A DNA stretch of 56,524 nucleotides from Pseudomonadota bacterium (lineage in GTDB: Bacteria > Pseudomonadota > Gammaproteobacteria > Burkholderiales > JABEVD01). Shown here piece after piece: positions 19,014-29,369 of this stretch (position 1 is the stretch's first letter; each line of letters starts with the position of its first letter). The position numbers were made by a program, and so were the translations under genes. The notes under the pieces are model-generated. The model was not told the DNA's origin and did no database searches. It was given only the letters and a program-made list of their open reading frames with translations. The DNA is taken from NCBI GenBank assembly GCA_021802655.1, contig JAJZRP010000002.1, positions 1-56,524 on the forward strand. Reading direction: 5' to 3'.

Positions 19014-20380
19014 CAGTCAGGCTCGAACCAGGACAGTTTTTCTCTCAGGCTCACCACCCCGCCGACGATGATCAGGGTGGGCGGAGTGAGCTTCGCTGCC
19101 CTGGTGACTTCGGCAAGGGTATCCAGGGTCCCCGTCAGCACCTTCTGATTTCTCGTCGTTCCCTGCTGCACCACAGCAGCCGGCGTTGAAGCCGGCAGGC
19201 CGTGCTCGACAAGTTTCGAGCAAAGGAGATCGATGCCGGTGAGACCCATGTAAACCACCACGGTCTGTCGGGGCCTTGCCAGCATCTCCCAATCCAGGTC
19301 CATGCTGTTGTCTTTCAAGTGGCCTGTCACGAAGACGCAGGATTGCGCATGGTCCCTGTGGGTAAGCGGTATTCCCGCATAGCTCGAAACGCCGGACGCA
19401 GCCGTGATGCCGGGAACGACCTGAAAGGCAATGCCGCGGCTCGATAGCATCTCGATTTCCTCGCCTCCGCGCCCGAAAATGAAAGGATCCCCCCCTTTCA
19501 ACCGTAAAACCCGCTTTCCTTCCAGGGCGAGCCTCACCAAAAGCTCGTTGATTTCCTCCTGGGGCATCGCGTGATCGCTCTTTTTCTTGCCGACATAAAT
19601 CCTTGCCGCATCCCGCCGCGTCATCTCGAGAATGGGTCTGGATACCAGGTTGTCGTAGAGTACCACGTCAGCCTTGTGCATGAGTCTCAAGGCCCTGAAA
19701 GTCAGAAGATCGGGATCCCCCGGACCTGCGCCCACCAGATAAACCTCACCCCGATGGGCTTCGTTCTTCTCGATCCTCTCCTCAAGCAGGGCTTCGGCTT
19801 TCTTCTCGTTCCCGATGAACACTTCCTCGGCCACCCTGCCCTCGAAAACCTCCTCCCAGAACAGCCTTCTTTCCGAAGGTTTTGCGATTCCCGCCTTGAC
19901 CCTGTCCCGGAAGCGCGACGCGAATGCGGCGAGCCTTCCGTAGCCTTCAGGAATCAGGGATTCAAAACGCGCGCGCAAGAGCCTTGCCAGAACCGGGGAT
20001 GCCCCGCCCGTGGAAAAAGCCACGATGAGCGGAGAGCGGTCCAGGATGGAAGGCATCACGAAGCTGCACAGATCGGGGTTGTCGACGACATTGACCGGGA
20101 TGTTGCGTTTCCTTGCAGCTCTTGACACCGCCCTGTTGACTTCCCTGTCGTCGGTTGCGGCGATCGCGAGGGTCGCGCCTTCGAGATGGGTATCGGAGAA
20201 TCTTTCCGGCAAATGCTCGATTTCAAGTTTGCGCAATTCCATGCAGAGTTCGGGAGACACCACCTTCACTTTGGCGCCAGACTGAAGCAGGATAGAGACC
20301 TTTCTGACCGCAACCTCGCCCCCGCCCACGACGAGGCAGGTCTTGCCTTTCAGATCGAGGAAAATGGGAAAGAAATCCAT
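19013..20380 (-). CDS. cysG: Siroheme synthase (precorrin-2 dehydrogenase/ferrochelatase + uroporphyrinogen-III C-methyltransferase)
   Basis: N-terminal [29 protein letters not shown]-terminal [50 protein letters not shown]. Confidence 0.96.
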   Translation of the reverse strand: MDFFPIFLDLKGKTCLVVGGGEVAVRKVSILLQSGAKVKVVSPELCMELRKLEIEHLPERFSDTHLEGATLAIAATDDREVNRAVSRAARKRNIPVNVVDNPDLCSFVMPSILDRSPLIVAFSTGGASPVLARLLRARFESLIPEGYGRLAAFASRFRDRVKAGIAKPSERRLFWEEVFEGRVAEEVFIGNEKKAEALLEERIEKNEAHRGEVYLVGAGPGDPDLLTFRALRLMHKADVVLYDNLVSRPILEMTRRDAARIYVGKKKSDHAMPQEEINELLVRLALEGKRVLRLKGGDPFIFGRGGEEIEMLSSRGIAFQVVPGITAASGVSSYAGIPLTHRDHAQSCVFVTGHLKDNSMDLDWEMLARPRQTVVVYMGLTGIDLLCSKLVEHGLPASTPAAVVQQGTTRNQKVLTGTLDTLAEVTRAAKLTPPTLIIVGGVVSLREKLSWFEPD

Positions 20381-21384
20381 CAGGCAATCCTCTCGACGAA
20401 AGACCTGTCGCGATTTTCCCAGAATTCCGTTGCCATTTTCTCAGCTTCCCCTATTGAACCCAACCGCTTGAGCGATTTGAGTGCGATCGCCGCAGTGCCG
20501 ATCACGCTCATCCTCCCGTATTCGTCATCCATATCTCCATGCCAGAGTTTGGCAAGGCGAGAAACATCCATTTCCTCGTCCTTCACATGCCTGACCGAGA
20601 AAAGCGCGGGCCACTCTTCCTCGCCCATTTCTCCGTCGAGCACAGTCCTCACCTTGCAGGCAAGATCGGGATTCCTTTCGGCCTCCCCGCCCTCCCCCTT
20701 GAAGACGACGATATTCTCCTCGAGGAGTTGACCGGCATGCTGATGGGAATCGAGATAGCCTGGATGAAAGATGCCCTGAATGGAAAGGGAGGCGCTTGCG
20801 GGATTCAGCATCCTTGCAATCGTGTGCACAGGGGAGCGCAGCCCGAAAAGCGGCCTCAGGTTCATGATTGCCTGAAGCCCGGGACTGAGGATATCGAAAC
20901 CGAGAAAAGCGAACCCCTTTCCATCAACCCGGCCCAACGCCTCATGCATCGAGGCCGAAGCCGAAATGCCGAGCGCCTTCAGGGCATCCGCGGTTTGCAC
21001 CCTGTCCGCGCCGGCCCTGCTGCCGTGCATCAGGACCGAAATGCCGCGGCTTGCCAGCAGCAGTGCAGAAAGGACAAACCAGGGAAGCTGTCTGCGCTTT
21101 CCAGCATAACTCGACCAGTCGAGATCGACCTTCGGGATTTCTGCCGGCACAGGAATCGATTCCCTCGCTGCAGCAACGAATCCGGCCAGCTCTTCTGCCG
21201 TTTCCTCCTTCACCCTGAGCAGCATGAGGAAAGCGCCAAGCTGAACAGGCTCGACCTTCCCGGCCAGTATCATTTTCATGGCATCAAACGCTTCGCTACG
21301 GGTGAGGGAGCGGGATCCGTGCCTGCCCTTGCCGAGCGTCCTGATGTATTGCGCGAAAGCATGCTCTTCAGTCATTTCGTTCAC
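20380..21384 (-). CDS. ybiB: YbiB/TrpD2-like glycosyltransferase-fold DNA-binding protein
   Basis: Anthranilate phosphoribosyltransferase-like architecture; IRTLGKGRHGSRSLTRSEAFDAMKMILAGKVEPVQLGAFLMLLRVKEET resembles YbiB. Confidence 0.8.
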   Translation of the reverse strand: MNEMTEEHAFAQYIRTLGKGRHGSRSLTRSEAFDAMKMILAGKVEPVQLGAFLMLLRVKEETAEELAGFVAAARESIPVPAEIPKVDLDWSSYAGKRRQLPWFVLSALLLASRGISVLMHGSRAGADRVQTADALKALGISASASMHEALGRVDGKGFAFLGFDILSPGLQAIMNLRPLFGLRSPVHTIARMLNPASASLSIQGIFHPGYLDSHQHAGQLLEENIVVFKGEGGEAERNPDLACKVRTVLDGEMGEEEWPALFSVRHVKDEEMDVSRLAKLWHGDMDDEYGRMSVIGTAAIALKSLKRLGSIGEAEKMATEFWENRDRSFVERIA

Positions 21385-21442
21385 CCGAATTGGAATATTA
21401 GATTATCACTATACTACACCGAAGCCGCTGCAGGAATCCGCA

Positions 21443-22597
21443 TCACTTCACCCAGCATTTGAGCAACAGGGAAGCCAGCAGGGCGCAGCAGGCAGAGAAG
21501 GCAAAAGCCGCCTGATAACCGAATTTCTGCCATAAGCTGCCGAAAAGAAGGGATGCGGGAAGGAGCATGAATCCCGTGACCAGGTTGAACCAGCCATATG
21601 CCGTACCCAGCCTGTCGGACGGCGCGAAATCCGCGACATAGGCCTTCTCCGCGCCTTCTGTCGCAGCCATGAACAGCCCGTAAAAAGCGAACAGCGGCCA
21701 GAGCAGAAAGGTGGATCCGTCGAACCCCATGATCAGATAGAAGACCCCGTAGATCCCCCAGCCAGAAACGATCAGCGTGACCCTTCCCAGCCTGTCTGAA
21801 AGCGCCGAAAGCGGGGTGGAGAAAAGCATCGCCGAAAAGGAAACCAGCGCCCAAAGGAGCGGCACCTGGTAATCAGGCAAACCGAGATCCTTCGCCCTCA
21901 GAAGCAGGAACATGTTGGATGAATTGCCGAGCGTGAACAGGCCGAGAACGAGAAGATAGCGCCTGAACGCAATCGGAAATCCGTCGAGCTTCCAGCTGAA
22001 CGTCGTATGCTGAACGGGAATGCGCTGCGGCTCCTTCAGACAAAGAACCAGCAGCACGACTACCGCTCCGGGAACTGCGGACCACAGCAGGATATGCCGG
22101 ATCGGCATGTGCAACTCCAGAAGCAGCGCGGCGAGAAGCGGACCGAGGACCGCACCGGCATTGTCCATGCTCCTGTGAAAACCGAAGGCGATCCCCCTTT
22201 TTTCCTTTTCCACGCTTCTTGCAAGCATCGCATCCCTGGGAGAAGTCCTGAGTCCCTTTCCCACCCTGTCGGCAAAACGCAAAGCCAGGAGGACAGGCCA
22301 GGCGGAAGCCAGCGCCATGAAAGGTCTTGCCAGGGCTGCGATACCGTAGCCGCCAAGAACCCAGCCCCTGCCCGATTTCATTCTGTCGGAGAGCACGCCG
22401 GAGGCGAGCTTGAACAGGCTGCCCGTCGCTTCCGCCACGCCTTCTATGATCCCCATCGCCCGGGGCCCTGCCATCAGGACTGATACGATGTAAAGGGGAA
22501 GGACGGCATAGACGAGTTCGCTCGCGGAATCGTTGAAAAAGCTCACCATACCGAGCAACCACACCGCCCTGGGCAAACTGAAAATGGCATTCATCAT
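21443..22597 (-). CDS. MFS transporter
   Basis: 384 aa, about 12 hydrophobic segments; DRVGKGLRTSPRDAMLA motif between halves. Confidence 0.88.
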   Translation of the reverse strand: MMNAIFSLPRAVWLLGMVSFFNDSASELVYAVLPLYIVSVLMAGPRAMGIIEGVAEATGSLFKLASGVLSDRMKSGRGWVLGGYGIAALARPFMALASAWPVLLALRFADRVGKGLRTSPRDAMLARSVEKEKRGIAFGFHRSMDNAGAVLGPLLAALLLELHMPIRHILLWSAVPGAVVVLLVLCLKEPQRIPVQHTTFSWKLDGFPIAFRRYLLVLGLFTLGNSSNMFLLLRAKDLGLPDYQVPLLWALVSFSAMLFSTPLSALSDRLGRVTLIVSGWGIYGVFYLIMGFDGSTFLLWPLFAFYGLFMAATEGAEKAYVADFAPSDRLGTAYGWFNLVTGFMLLPASLLFGSLWQKFGYQAAFAFSACCALLASLLLKCWVK

Positions 22598-22608
22598 GCG
22601 CTCTATTC

Positions 22609-22636
22609 TATCCGCATTTCGGATAAAATCCGGATT
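22609..22636. promoter_or_regulatory. Palindrome cluster in MFS/alkylpurine-glycosylase divergent intergenic region
   Basis: TATCCG-catt t-CGGATA followed by AATCCGGATT; repeated ATCCG/CGGAT half-sites. Confidence 0.5.
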
Positions 22637-22649
22637 AAAGGAGGCAAAA

Positions 22650-23255
22650 ATGATCCCGATCTATTGGGATGCTGCGAAAAACGAGCTTTCCATGCACGAT
22701 GCCACGCTTGCCGAAATCATCGCGCGCCACCCTGGCATCAGCCTGCAAAGGCGTGCGGACCCTTTTTCCACGCTCGCAAGATCCATCGTGGGGCAGCAGA
22801 TCTCTGTCAGGGCGGCGGATGCCGTATGGGGAAAGCTGATCGGACAGCTTCGGGAAATCACGCCCGAGCATATCCTCGCAAGCGACACATTGAAATCCTG
22901 CGGGTTGGCCTCGAGGAAAGTCGAATATCTGCAGGATCTCGCCAGACACTTCTCTAGCGGGAAATTCGATGGGTGGGATGCGCTGGAGGACGGTGAACTC
23001 GTCAAGATGCTGACGGAAATCCGCGGCATAGGAAGATGGACCGCGGAAATGTTCCTGATTTTCCAGGCATTGCGCCCCGACGTGCTGCCGCTGGACGATC
23101 TGGGGCTGCAACGCGCAATCGGACTCCATTACAAGGGGGGAGCTCCCGTCGGAAAGCGCGAGATGCTGGAAATTTCGGAACCCTGGCGGCCGTGGCGCTC
23201 GGTTGCAACCTGGTATCTCTGGCGCAGCCTCGACCCCATTCCCGTGGAGTATTAA
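22650..23255 (+). CDS. DNA-3-methyladenine glycosylase II-like (HhH-GPD superfamily)
   Basis: Start refined to [13 protein letters not shown] with AAAGGAGG upstream; [55 protein letters not shown]. Confidence 0.88.
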   Translation: MIPIYWDAAKNELSMHDATLAEIIARHPGISLQRRADPFSTLARSIVGQQISVRAADAVWGKLIGQLREITPEHILASDTLKSCGLASRKVEYLQDLARHFSSGKFDGWDALEDGELVKMLTEIRGIGRWTAEMFLIFQALRPDVLPLDDLGLQRAIGLHYKGGAPVGKREMLEISEPWRPWRSVATWYLWRSLDPIPVEY

Positions 23256-23929
23256 GGGCCGATCAATGCGCCGTCGACGAGCTTCAGCACCCTTTTCGTC
23301 CTGTTGGCGAGATTTTCGTCGTGCGTCACGATGACGAGGCTGGTCTTCAGGTCTTCGTTGAGCCCGAGCATCAGATCGAACATCGATTCCGCCGTATGCC
23401 GATCCAGATTCCCCGTCGGCTCGTCGGCGAGCACTGCAGCAGGATTCGTCACAAGCGCGCGGGCCAATGCAGCCCGGCTCCGCTCTCCCCCCGAGAGCTC
23501 ACCCGGCTTGTGTTCCAGTCGCCTGCCCAATCCCACTCTTTCCAGCATTTGCGCAGCTTTTGCTTCTGCCTCGGCTTTCCCCATCCGTCTGATGAGAAGC
23601 GGCATGGAAACGTTCTCGAGCGCAGTGAATTCCGGCAGGAGATGATGGAACTGGTAGACGAAGCCCAGGGACCGGTTCCTGATCTCGCCCCGTTCCGATT
23701 CTGAAACCTTCTCGATGTTCCGTCCCATGATCCTGATTTCCCCTGAAGTCGGGGAATCGAGTCCACCCAGAAGATGCAGCAGCGTGCTTTTTCCGGAACC
23801 GGATGCACCGATCACCGCAACGCTCTCCCCTGGCATCACATCGAGATCGATCCCGAGCAGCACGGGCACTTCGATCTTCCCCTGCAGGTAGATTTTCCTC
23901 AGATTGCGGCAGGAAAGCACTTCATTCAT
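23252..23929 (-). CDS. lolD: Lipoprotein-releasing ABC transporter ATP-binding protein
   Basis: [18 protein letters not shown] Walker [16 protein letters not shown] signature, ADEPTGNLD; adjacent to LolC/E permease. Confidence 0.93.
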   Translation of the reverse strand: MNEVLSCRNLRKIYLQGKIEVPVLLGIDLDVMPGESVAVIGASGSGKSTLLHLLGGLDSPTSGEIRIMGRNIEKVSESERGEIRNRSLGFVYQFHHLLPEFTALENVSMPLLIRRMGKAEAEAKAAQMLERVGLGRRLEHKPGELSGGERSRAALARALVTNPAAVLADEPTGNLDRHTAESMFDLMLGLNEDLKTSLVIVTHDENLANRTKRVLKLVDGALIGP

Positions 23930-25166
23930 AGCGCAATGCCTCCGCCGGATTCACGCGGGATGCCCGCCAGCTTGGGTAGAGTGTGGCGAAAAAGCTCAAA
24001 AAGAGCGAAAGCACCGTGATCGAAATGACGTCGGAACCCTCCAGGCTGGAAGGCACTTCCGAAATGTAATAGACGTCCTTCGCCAGGAAATGGGTATGGA
24101 ACACCTTCTCGATGAACGGGACGATAACGTCGATGTTGGATGCGATCAGCACCCCGAAGAACACGCCGAGCACCGTCCCGATCACCCCGATCAGCGCCCC
24201 CTGGATGACGAATATCTTCATGATGCTGGCCGGGGAAGAACCCAGGGTGCGCAAAATGGCGATGTCGGACTGCTTGTCCGTCACCATCATGACCAGGGTG
24301 GACACGATGTTGAAGGTGGCAACCGCCACGATCAGGAACAGGATGATGAACATGACGTTCTTCTCGATCTTCACCGCCCTGAAAAAATTGGCATGCTGGC
24401 GCGTCCAGTCGGTGACGATATCCTCATTCGGCAGTTTCCCGGAAATCTGCTCCGATACCTGCGGGGCGAGATCGAGGTCGCGCAACTTGAGTCTCACGCC
24501 GGTGACGGCATCCCCCATCCTGTAGAGCTTCTGCGCATCCTTGAGATCGATGAGGGCAAGCCCGCTGTCGAATTCGAACATCCCGATTTCGAATATGCCC
24601 ACCACGGTGAACTGCTTGAGGCGGGGCAAGATGCCTGCAGGAGTCACCTGTCCCTGGGGCGCGATCAGGATCACCTTGTCGCCCATGGAAGCGCCTATCG
24701 AACGCGCGACCTCTGAGCCGAGCACGATGCCGAATTCGCCCGGGCGAAGATTGGCAAGGCTTCCCTTCTTCATGTGCCTGCCGATATCCGCCACCCTGTC
24801 TTCTGCATCAGGCAATATGCCCCTGATGAACACCCCCTGTACCGACTGGTCGAGAGACAGCATGCCCTGGGCGAGCACGTAGGGGGCGGACGCCGCCACC
24901 TGCGGGTTTTTCGATGCGATGCTTGCGACATTCTGCCAGTTCAAGAGCAGATTGTTGTCCGCGGAAATCTCGACATGGGCGGCAACGCCCAGGATCCGCG
25001 ATCGCAATTCCTTCTGGAATCCGTTCATGACCGAGAGTACGACGATCAATGCGGCAACCCCGAGGGCGATGCCAAGCATCGAAATCAACGAAATGAATGA
25101 AATGAAATGGTTCCGCCGCTTCGCGCGAGTGTAGCGCAATCCGACAAAAAGCTCGTAAGGCAGCAC
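23922..25166 (-). CDS. lolC: Lipoprotein-releasing ABC transporter permease LolC/E
   Basis: [54 protein letters not shown]-terminus; probable GTG start within ORF 23922..25217. Confidence 0.92.
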   Translation of the reverse strand: MLPYELFVGLRYTRAKRRNHFISFISLISMLGIALGVAALIVVLSVMNGFQKELRSRILGVAAHVEISADNNLLLNWQNVASIASKNPQVAASAPYVLAQGMLSLDQSVQGVFIRGILPDAEDRVADIGRHMKKGSLANLRPGEFGIVLGSEVARSIGASMGDKVILIAPQGQVTPAGILPRLKQFTVVGIFEIGMFEFDSGLALIDLKDAQKLYRMGDAVTGVRLKLRDLDLAPQVSEQISGKLPNEDIVTDWTRQHANFFRAVKIEKNVMFIILFLIVAVATFNIVSTLVMMVTDKQSDIAILRTLGSSPASIMKIFVIQGALIGVIGTVLGVFFGVLIASNIDVIVPFIEKVFHTHFLAKDVYYISEVPSSLEGSDVISITVLSLFLSFFATLYPSWRASRVNPAEALRYE

Positions 25167-25240
25167 GGTGATCGTTTCTAAAAAAAGAGAAGTTTGACAC
25201 AAGGATGAAGCGCCCACAAATTTCGATTACACTGGGCGGC

Positions 25241-26218
25241 ATGAAATGCCATCTCCTGATTCCGAACCTGTTCTGGCCAGATCCCTCATTCAATATAGAA
25301 GCGCTGCCCCATCTCGAAACCCTGCTCGTCAGGGGGCAACTTGCCCGAAATTCACGGCTGGGACTCGACGAATGGCTTTGCCGCGCCTTTCAGGTCGAAG
25401 CGCAGCAGAACTGGCCGGTCGCCCCCCTATCCCTGAAAAACGATGCCCCGGGCTACTGGCTCCGCGCCGACCCCGTCCACCTGCAACTCAGGCGGGATCG
25501 CCTGGGATTATTGGGAGCGGACAGCCTTTCGATCTCCGAAAACGAGGCCGATGAGCTGATCGATACACTCAATCGGCATTTCGCACCGGACGGCCTGCTT
25601 TTCGTCAGGGAACTGCCGGACATTTGGCTCCTGAGACTGCCCGGCACGCCCGACGTTTCGACGCGACCGCTTCTGGACGTGCTCGGCAGGGATATCGACC
25701 CCTTCATGCCTGAAGGCGCGGATGCGATGCGCCTCAAGCAGATCATGAACGAAATCCAGATGCTGCTGCACGAACATCCCGTCAACGAAAACAGGGAACT
25801 TCCCATCAACAGCGTCTGGCTCTGGGGAGGCGGCACCTTCCCGAAGGTCACAGCCTCCCGTTTCGAATCGATTTCATCCGACAATCCGGTCGCGCGAGGC
25901 CTCGCGCGAAAATCGGGAATTCCCTTCATGCCAGTTTCCGAGAATGCGGAAAGCTGGCTTGCAGCTCTGGGAGAAGGCGAGCATCTCGTCATCCTCGAAA
26001 GCCTGGCACTTCCATCGAGATACGGAGACGAAAACGAATGGGATTCCAGGCTGAGGTCGCTTGAAGTCAACTGGTTCAAACCGCTTCACTTGGCCGTGCA
26101 GAACGGGGTGGAACTCGCCCTTTTCGACAACGAGGCAGGCATGTGTCTCGATGCAGGCAAGCGCGATCTGTGGAAATTCTGGAAAAGGAACAGGCCGCTC
26201 CTGGATTACCTGAAATGA
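25241..26218 (+). CDS. Conserved protein, phosphoglycerate mutase-like family of proteobacteria (function uncertain)
   Basis: MKCHLLIPNLFWPDP... 325 aa immediately upstream of recJ; ELPINSVWLWGGG motif. Family from recall only. Confidence 0.6.
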   Translation: MKCHLLIPNLFWPDPSFNIEALPHLETLLVRGQLARNSRLGLDEWLCRAFQVEAQQNWPVAPLSLKNDAPGYWLRADPVHLQLRRDRLGLLGADSLSISENEADELIDTLNRHFAPDGLLFVRELPDIWLLRLPGTPDVSTRPLLDVLGRDIDPFMPEGADAMRLKQIMNEIQMLLHEHPVNENRELPINSVWLWGGGTFPKVTASRFESISSDNPVARGLARKSGIPFMPVSENAESWLAALGEGEHLVILESLALPSRYGDENEWDSRLRSLEVNWFKPLHLAVQNGVELALFDNEAGMCLDAGKRDLWKFWKRNRPLLDYLK

Positions 26219-27936
26219 GAAAGATCGTCACCCGCACCTATCCTGTGGAAGCCTTTGGGGCTCTTGCCGCAAGCGGCATCGATCCCGTCCTTGCGAGGAT
26301 TTATGCCTCCCGGGGAGTCATTTCGCCAGGAGAAATCGATTGCGGCCTGAATGACCTGATTCCCTTCGACAAACTCAAGAATGCCGCTCAAATGGGGAAA
26401 ATCCTGGCGGATGCGATCCGGGACAAGATGCGCCTCCTGATCGTTGCAGACTACGATTCGGACGGAGCGACGGCATGCGCCGTCGGCATGCTCGCGCTTT
26501 CCGAAATGGGCGCCATCGTCGATTATCTCGTTCCGAACCGCTTCGAATACGGCTATGGCCTCACGCCCGAGATCGTCCGCCTCGCAAAAACCAGAAACCC
26601 CGATTTGATCATCACGGTGGACAACGGCATCGCCAGCGTGGAAGGCGTTCTGGAGGCGAAAAGACTGGGCATTCCGGTGCTCGTGACTGACCATCATCTG
26701 CCTGGAGAAGCGCTTCCGGAAGCGCTTTGCATCGTCAATCCGAGCCAGCCGGACTGCCCTTTCCCGAGCAAGAATCTCGCGGGAGTGGGCGTCATGTTCT
26801 ATGTCATGCTGGCGCTCCGAGCGGAGCTCAGAAAACGCGGCAATGCCGTCCCGAACCTTTCAGCCCTGCTCGATCTCGTGGCGCTGGGTACGGTGGCGGA
26901 CGTCGTCAGGTTGGACAGAAACAACAGGATACTGGTTTCCCAGGGACTCAGGAGGATACGGGAAGGCAGGGCGAACCCCGGCATCCTGGCGCTCTTTTCC
27001 GTCGCCAAGCGCGCACCCCAAAAGGCTTCTTCGTTCGACCTGGGATTCATGCTGGGACCCAGGCTAAATGCCGCGGGCCGCCTGGAAGACATGGCGCTCG
27101 GCATCAGCTGCCTGATCAGCCGCGACCTCCCTCATGCACTCGGAATCGCAGAGCGACTCGACGGGCTCAACAGGGAAAGAAAATCCATCGAATCGCAGAT
27201 GCAGGAAGAAGCGCTCCTCGCAATGGAATCAATCCAGAACGACCCCGGATACAGCATCAGCCTGTTCGATCCCGCCTGGCATCAGGGCGTCATCGGCATA
27301 CTCGCCTCGCGCATCAGGGAAAAGTTCCACCGCCCCTCTTTCGCCTTCGCAAGATCCGGCAACGGGGAAATCAAGGGCTCCGGCAGGTCCATTCCGGGAT
27401 TCCATCTGAGGGATGCACTCGACCTCGTCTCCAAACATCATCCCGGGCTCCTCCTGAAATTCGGCGGGCATGCGCAGGCGGCAGGACTCACCTTGAGAGA
27501 AGCGGATTTCGAAGCTTTCGATCAGGCGCTCGAGGAAGTCGCAAAAAACCTGCTTTCGGCATCGGATCTCGAACGCATCATCGAAACGGACGGGATTCTG
27601 GACAAAAACGAAATGACACTCGAACTCGCACGCCGGATCGAATCCAGAGTATGGGGGCAGGGCTTTCCGGAGCCGGAATTCGAGGGCCTGTTTTCAGTCG
27701 AGCAGCAAAGAATCGTGGGTGATAAGCACATGAAGTTGAAGCTCGGCCTGGATGGAAAAATTTTCGAAGCCATGCTTTTTTTCCATGCCGCCCCTCTTCC
27801 GGAAAGAATTCGTGCGATCTACACCCTGTCCGTCAACGAATTCAACAGCTCGGCGAACCTGCAGCTCACCGTCAGGCACTGGTTCCCTGTACTTCAAGAA
27901 GGCGCCTATCCATCCTGCGCAGCCTCTCTGCGATGA
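26215..27936 (+). CDS. recJ: Single-stranded-DNA-specific exonuclease RecJ
   Basis: ATGA overlap with upstream gene; ADYDSDGATACAVGMLAL, TVDNGIAS, VTDHHLPGE, LGPRLNAAGRLEDM, GGHAQAAGLT. Confidence 0.95.
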   Translation: MRKIVTRTYPVEAFGALAASGIDPVLARIYASRGVISPGEIDCGLNDLIPFDKLKNAAQMGKILADAIRDKMRLLIVADYDSDGATACAVGMLALSEMGAIVDYLVPNRFEYGYGLTPEIVRLAKTRNPDLIITVDNGIASVEGVLEAKRLGIPVLVTDHHLPGEALPEALCIVNPSQPDCPFPSKNLAGVGVMFYVMLALRAELRKRGNAVPNLSALLDLVALGTVADVVRLDRNNRILVSQGLRRIREGRANPGILALFSVAKRAPQKASSFDLGFMLGPRLNAAGRLEDMALGISCLISRDLPHALGIAERLDGLNRERKSIESQMQEEALLAMESIQNDPGYSISLFDPAWHQGVIGILASRIREKFHRPSFAFARSGNGEIKGSGRSIPGFHLRDALDLVSKHHPGLLLKFGGHAQAAGLTLREADFEAFDQALEEVAKNLLSASDLERIIETDGILDKNEMTLELARRIESRVWGQGFPEPEFEGLFSVEQQRIVGDKHMKLKLGLDGKIFEAMLFFHAAPLPERIRAIYTLSVNEFNSSANLQLTVRHWFPVLQEGAYPSCAASLR

Positions 27937-28252
27937 CCTTCATCACATGCAACGCAAAATTCGGCGTTTCCTGAACAAGGAATCGGAACCGCTTGACGTC
28001 TATCGGCAAAAGGCTGCAATCCGTAACGGCCATGACCGTTGCGGTTCTGGGGGTGGCATCGACCAGCGCCAGTTCCCCGAGCAATGCGCCAGGACCGGCT
28101 CTTTCCACGACGATATTCCCAACTACAATATCGGCTTCACCGGCCATCAGCACATACATTCTGTCGCCGGGGTCTCCGACCTTGAAAACAGGCTCGCCTG
28201 CACCAATTTGCAGAAGGTCGGTCTCAAAGCGAAAAAGTTCTGTCAGATCCAT
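27872..28252 (-). CDS. Single-domain cyclic nucleotide-binding (Crp-like cNMP) protein
   Basis: 126 aa; GEPVFKVGDPGDRMYVLMAGEADIVV...GALLGELALVDATPRTATVMA; no HTH. Confidence 0.85.
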   Translation of the reverse strand: MDLTELFRFETDLLQIGAGEPVFKVGDPGDRMYVLMAGEADIVVGNIVVERAGPGALLGELALVDATPRTATVMAVTDCSLLPIDVKRFRFLVQETPNFALHVMKVIAERLRRMDRRLLEVQGTSA

Positions 28253-28412
28253 GGCATGAGACTAACACAGGGGAAAACAGGATTTCAACCTTCTCGCCCC
28301 TATTTGTTCAGATTACCTTAAGTTTTCCGTAACATACAGTTACACCGTTTTTTTCGATTAGATGTTAAACTAACTTTCAACTGCACCCTCTAACGGATAG
28401 CATTCGCTGCTC

Positions 28413-28904
28413 TTGAAAGGAGAAACCATGAGAAACATCGCCGTCATTTTCGGCCTGACATCGTTTGCTGCCGTTGCAGCCCATGCATCGGACTTCACCG
28501 ATACGGCCAAGGTCGTTTCATCGCGCCCGATATATCAAAGCTACACGACGCAGGAATGCCATATGGTAACCACGACCGTTCAGCCTCAGCCACAGGAAAG
28601 GCAAATGGGAGGATCGATCCTGGGCGGCGTTGCTGGCGCCCTGCTTGGCTCCCAGGTCGGGCAAGGCAACGGCAGGGTAGCTGCCGGAGCTCTCGGCGCG
28701 ATCGCAGGCGCGATCACAGGAGACCGCATCCAGAACAGCCAGGCTCAGGCAGCGCCCCAGACCCAGCAAGTTTGCCGCGACGTGCAAAGGCAGGAAATCA
28801 GTGGCTACGAAGTTCACTATATCTATGCCGGACACAAGGCCTCCACGGTCATGAGCTATCCTCCCGGCAACACCATCACTATCGAAATCACTGCAGTGCA
28901 ATAA
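28413..28904 (+). CDS. Glycine-zipper 2TM domain outer-membrane-type protein
   Basis: Likely start MRNIAVIFGLTSFAAVAAHA (signal peptide, ATG 28428); GGSILGGVAGALLGSQVGQGNGRVAAGALGAIAGAITGDRI. Confidence 0.82.
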   Translation: MKGETMRNIAVIFGLTSFAAVAAHASDFTDTAKVVSSRPIYQSYTTQECHMVTTTVQPQPQERQMGGSILGGVAGALLGSQVGQGNGRVAAGALGAIAGAITGDRIQNSQAQAAPQTQQVCRDVQRQEISGYEVHYIYAGHKASTVMSYPPGNTITIEITAVQ

Positions 28905-28915
28905 GGGAGGCGACC

Positions 28916-29308
28916 ATGGATTATCAACTGGCACAGCAACAGGCAATGCAACTGCAACAGCAGTCCCAGAGCATCCAGCAGGGGATACAGGCCCTTGCGC
29001 AACGCCTGCGCACCGAATCGAAGGACGAAGCGACAGGGCGGGATCTTTCCATGGACCTGCGCTCGATCGCGCTTTCAATCCAGGGCTACCAGCAATCGAC
29101 CACGCAAATGCTGCAGCAGATGGGGCAATACATTCAGATGCTCGAACAGCAGATGCAATCCCACCCGCAACCCATGATGCAACCCCAGGGCTGGAATTCA
29201 GGATTCGGCAATGGCGGGTTCATGGGCAATCTGGTCAGCGGTCTGGGATTGGGAGCCGGAATCGGCATCGCCGAAGACGTCGTCGGGGACATCTTCAATT
29301 CGTTCTGA
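28916..29308 (+). CDS. Q/M-rich small protein with Gly-rich C-terminus, unknown function
   Basis: RBS GGGAGG then MDYQLAQQQAMQLQQQSQSIQQGIQALAQRL...GFGNGGFMGNLVSGLGLGAGIGIAEDVVGDIFNSF; in frame with ORF 28556..29308. Confidence 0.75.
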   Translation: MDYQLAQQQAMQLQQQSQSIQQGIQALAQRLRTESKDEATGRDLSMDLRSIALSIQGYQQSTTQMLQQMGQYIQMLEQQMQSHPQPMMQPQGWNSGFGNGGFMGNLVSGLGLGAGIGIAEDVVGDIFNSF

Positions 29309-29369
29309 AGCCAATCGGCAAGCCCAAAAAATCGGACTAGAATGAATTGTCGATTCACGGGAGAGGTGC

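Noticed and set aside
28329-28354. GTAAC-ATACA-GTTAC followed by T-run as a terminator
   Set aside because: Stem is only 5 bp and A/T-rich, lies upstream of a same-direction gene; insufficient support.
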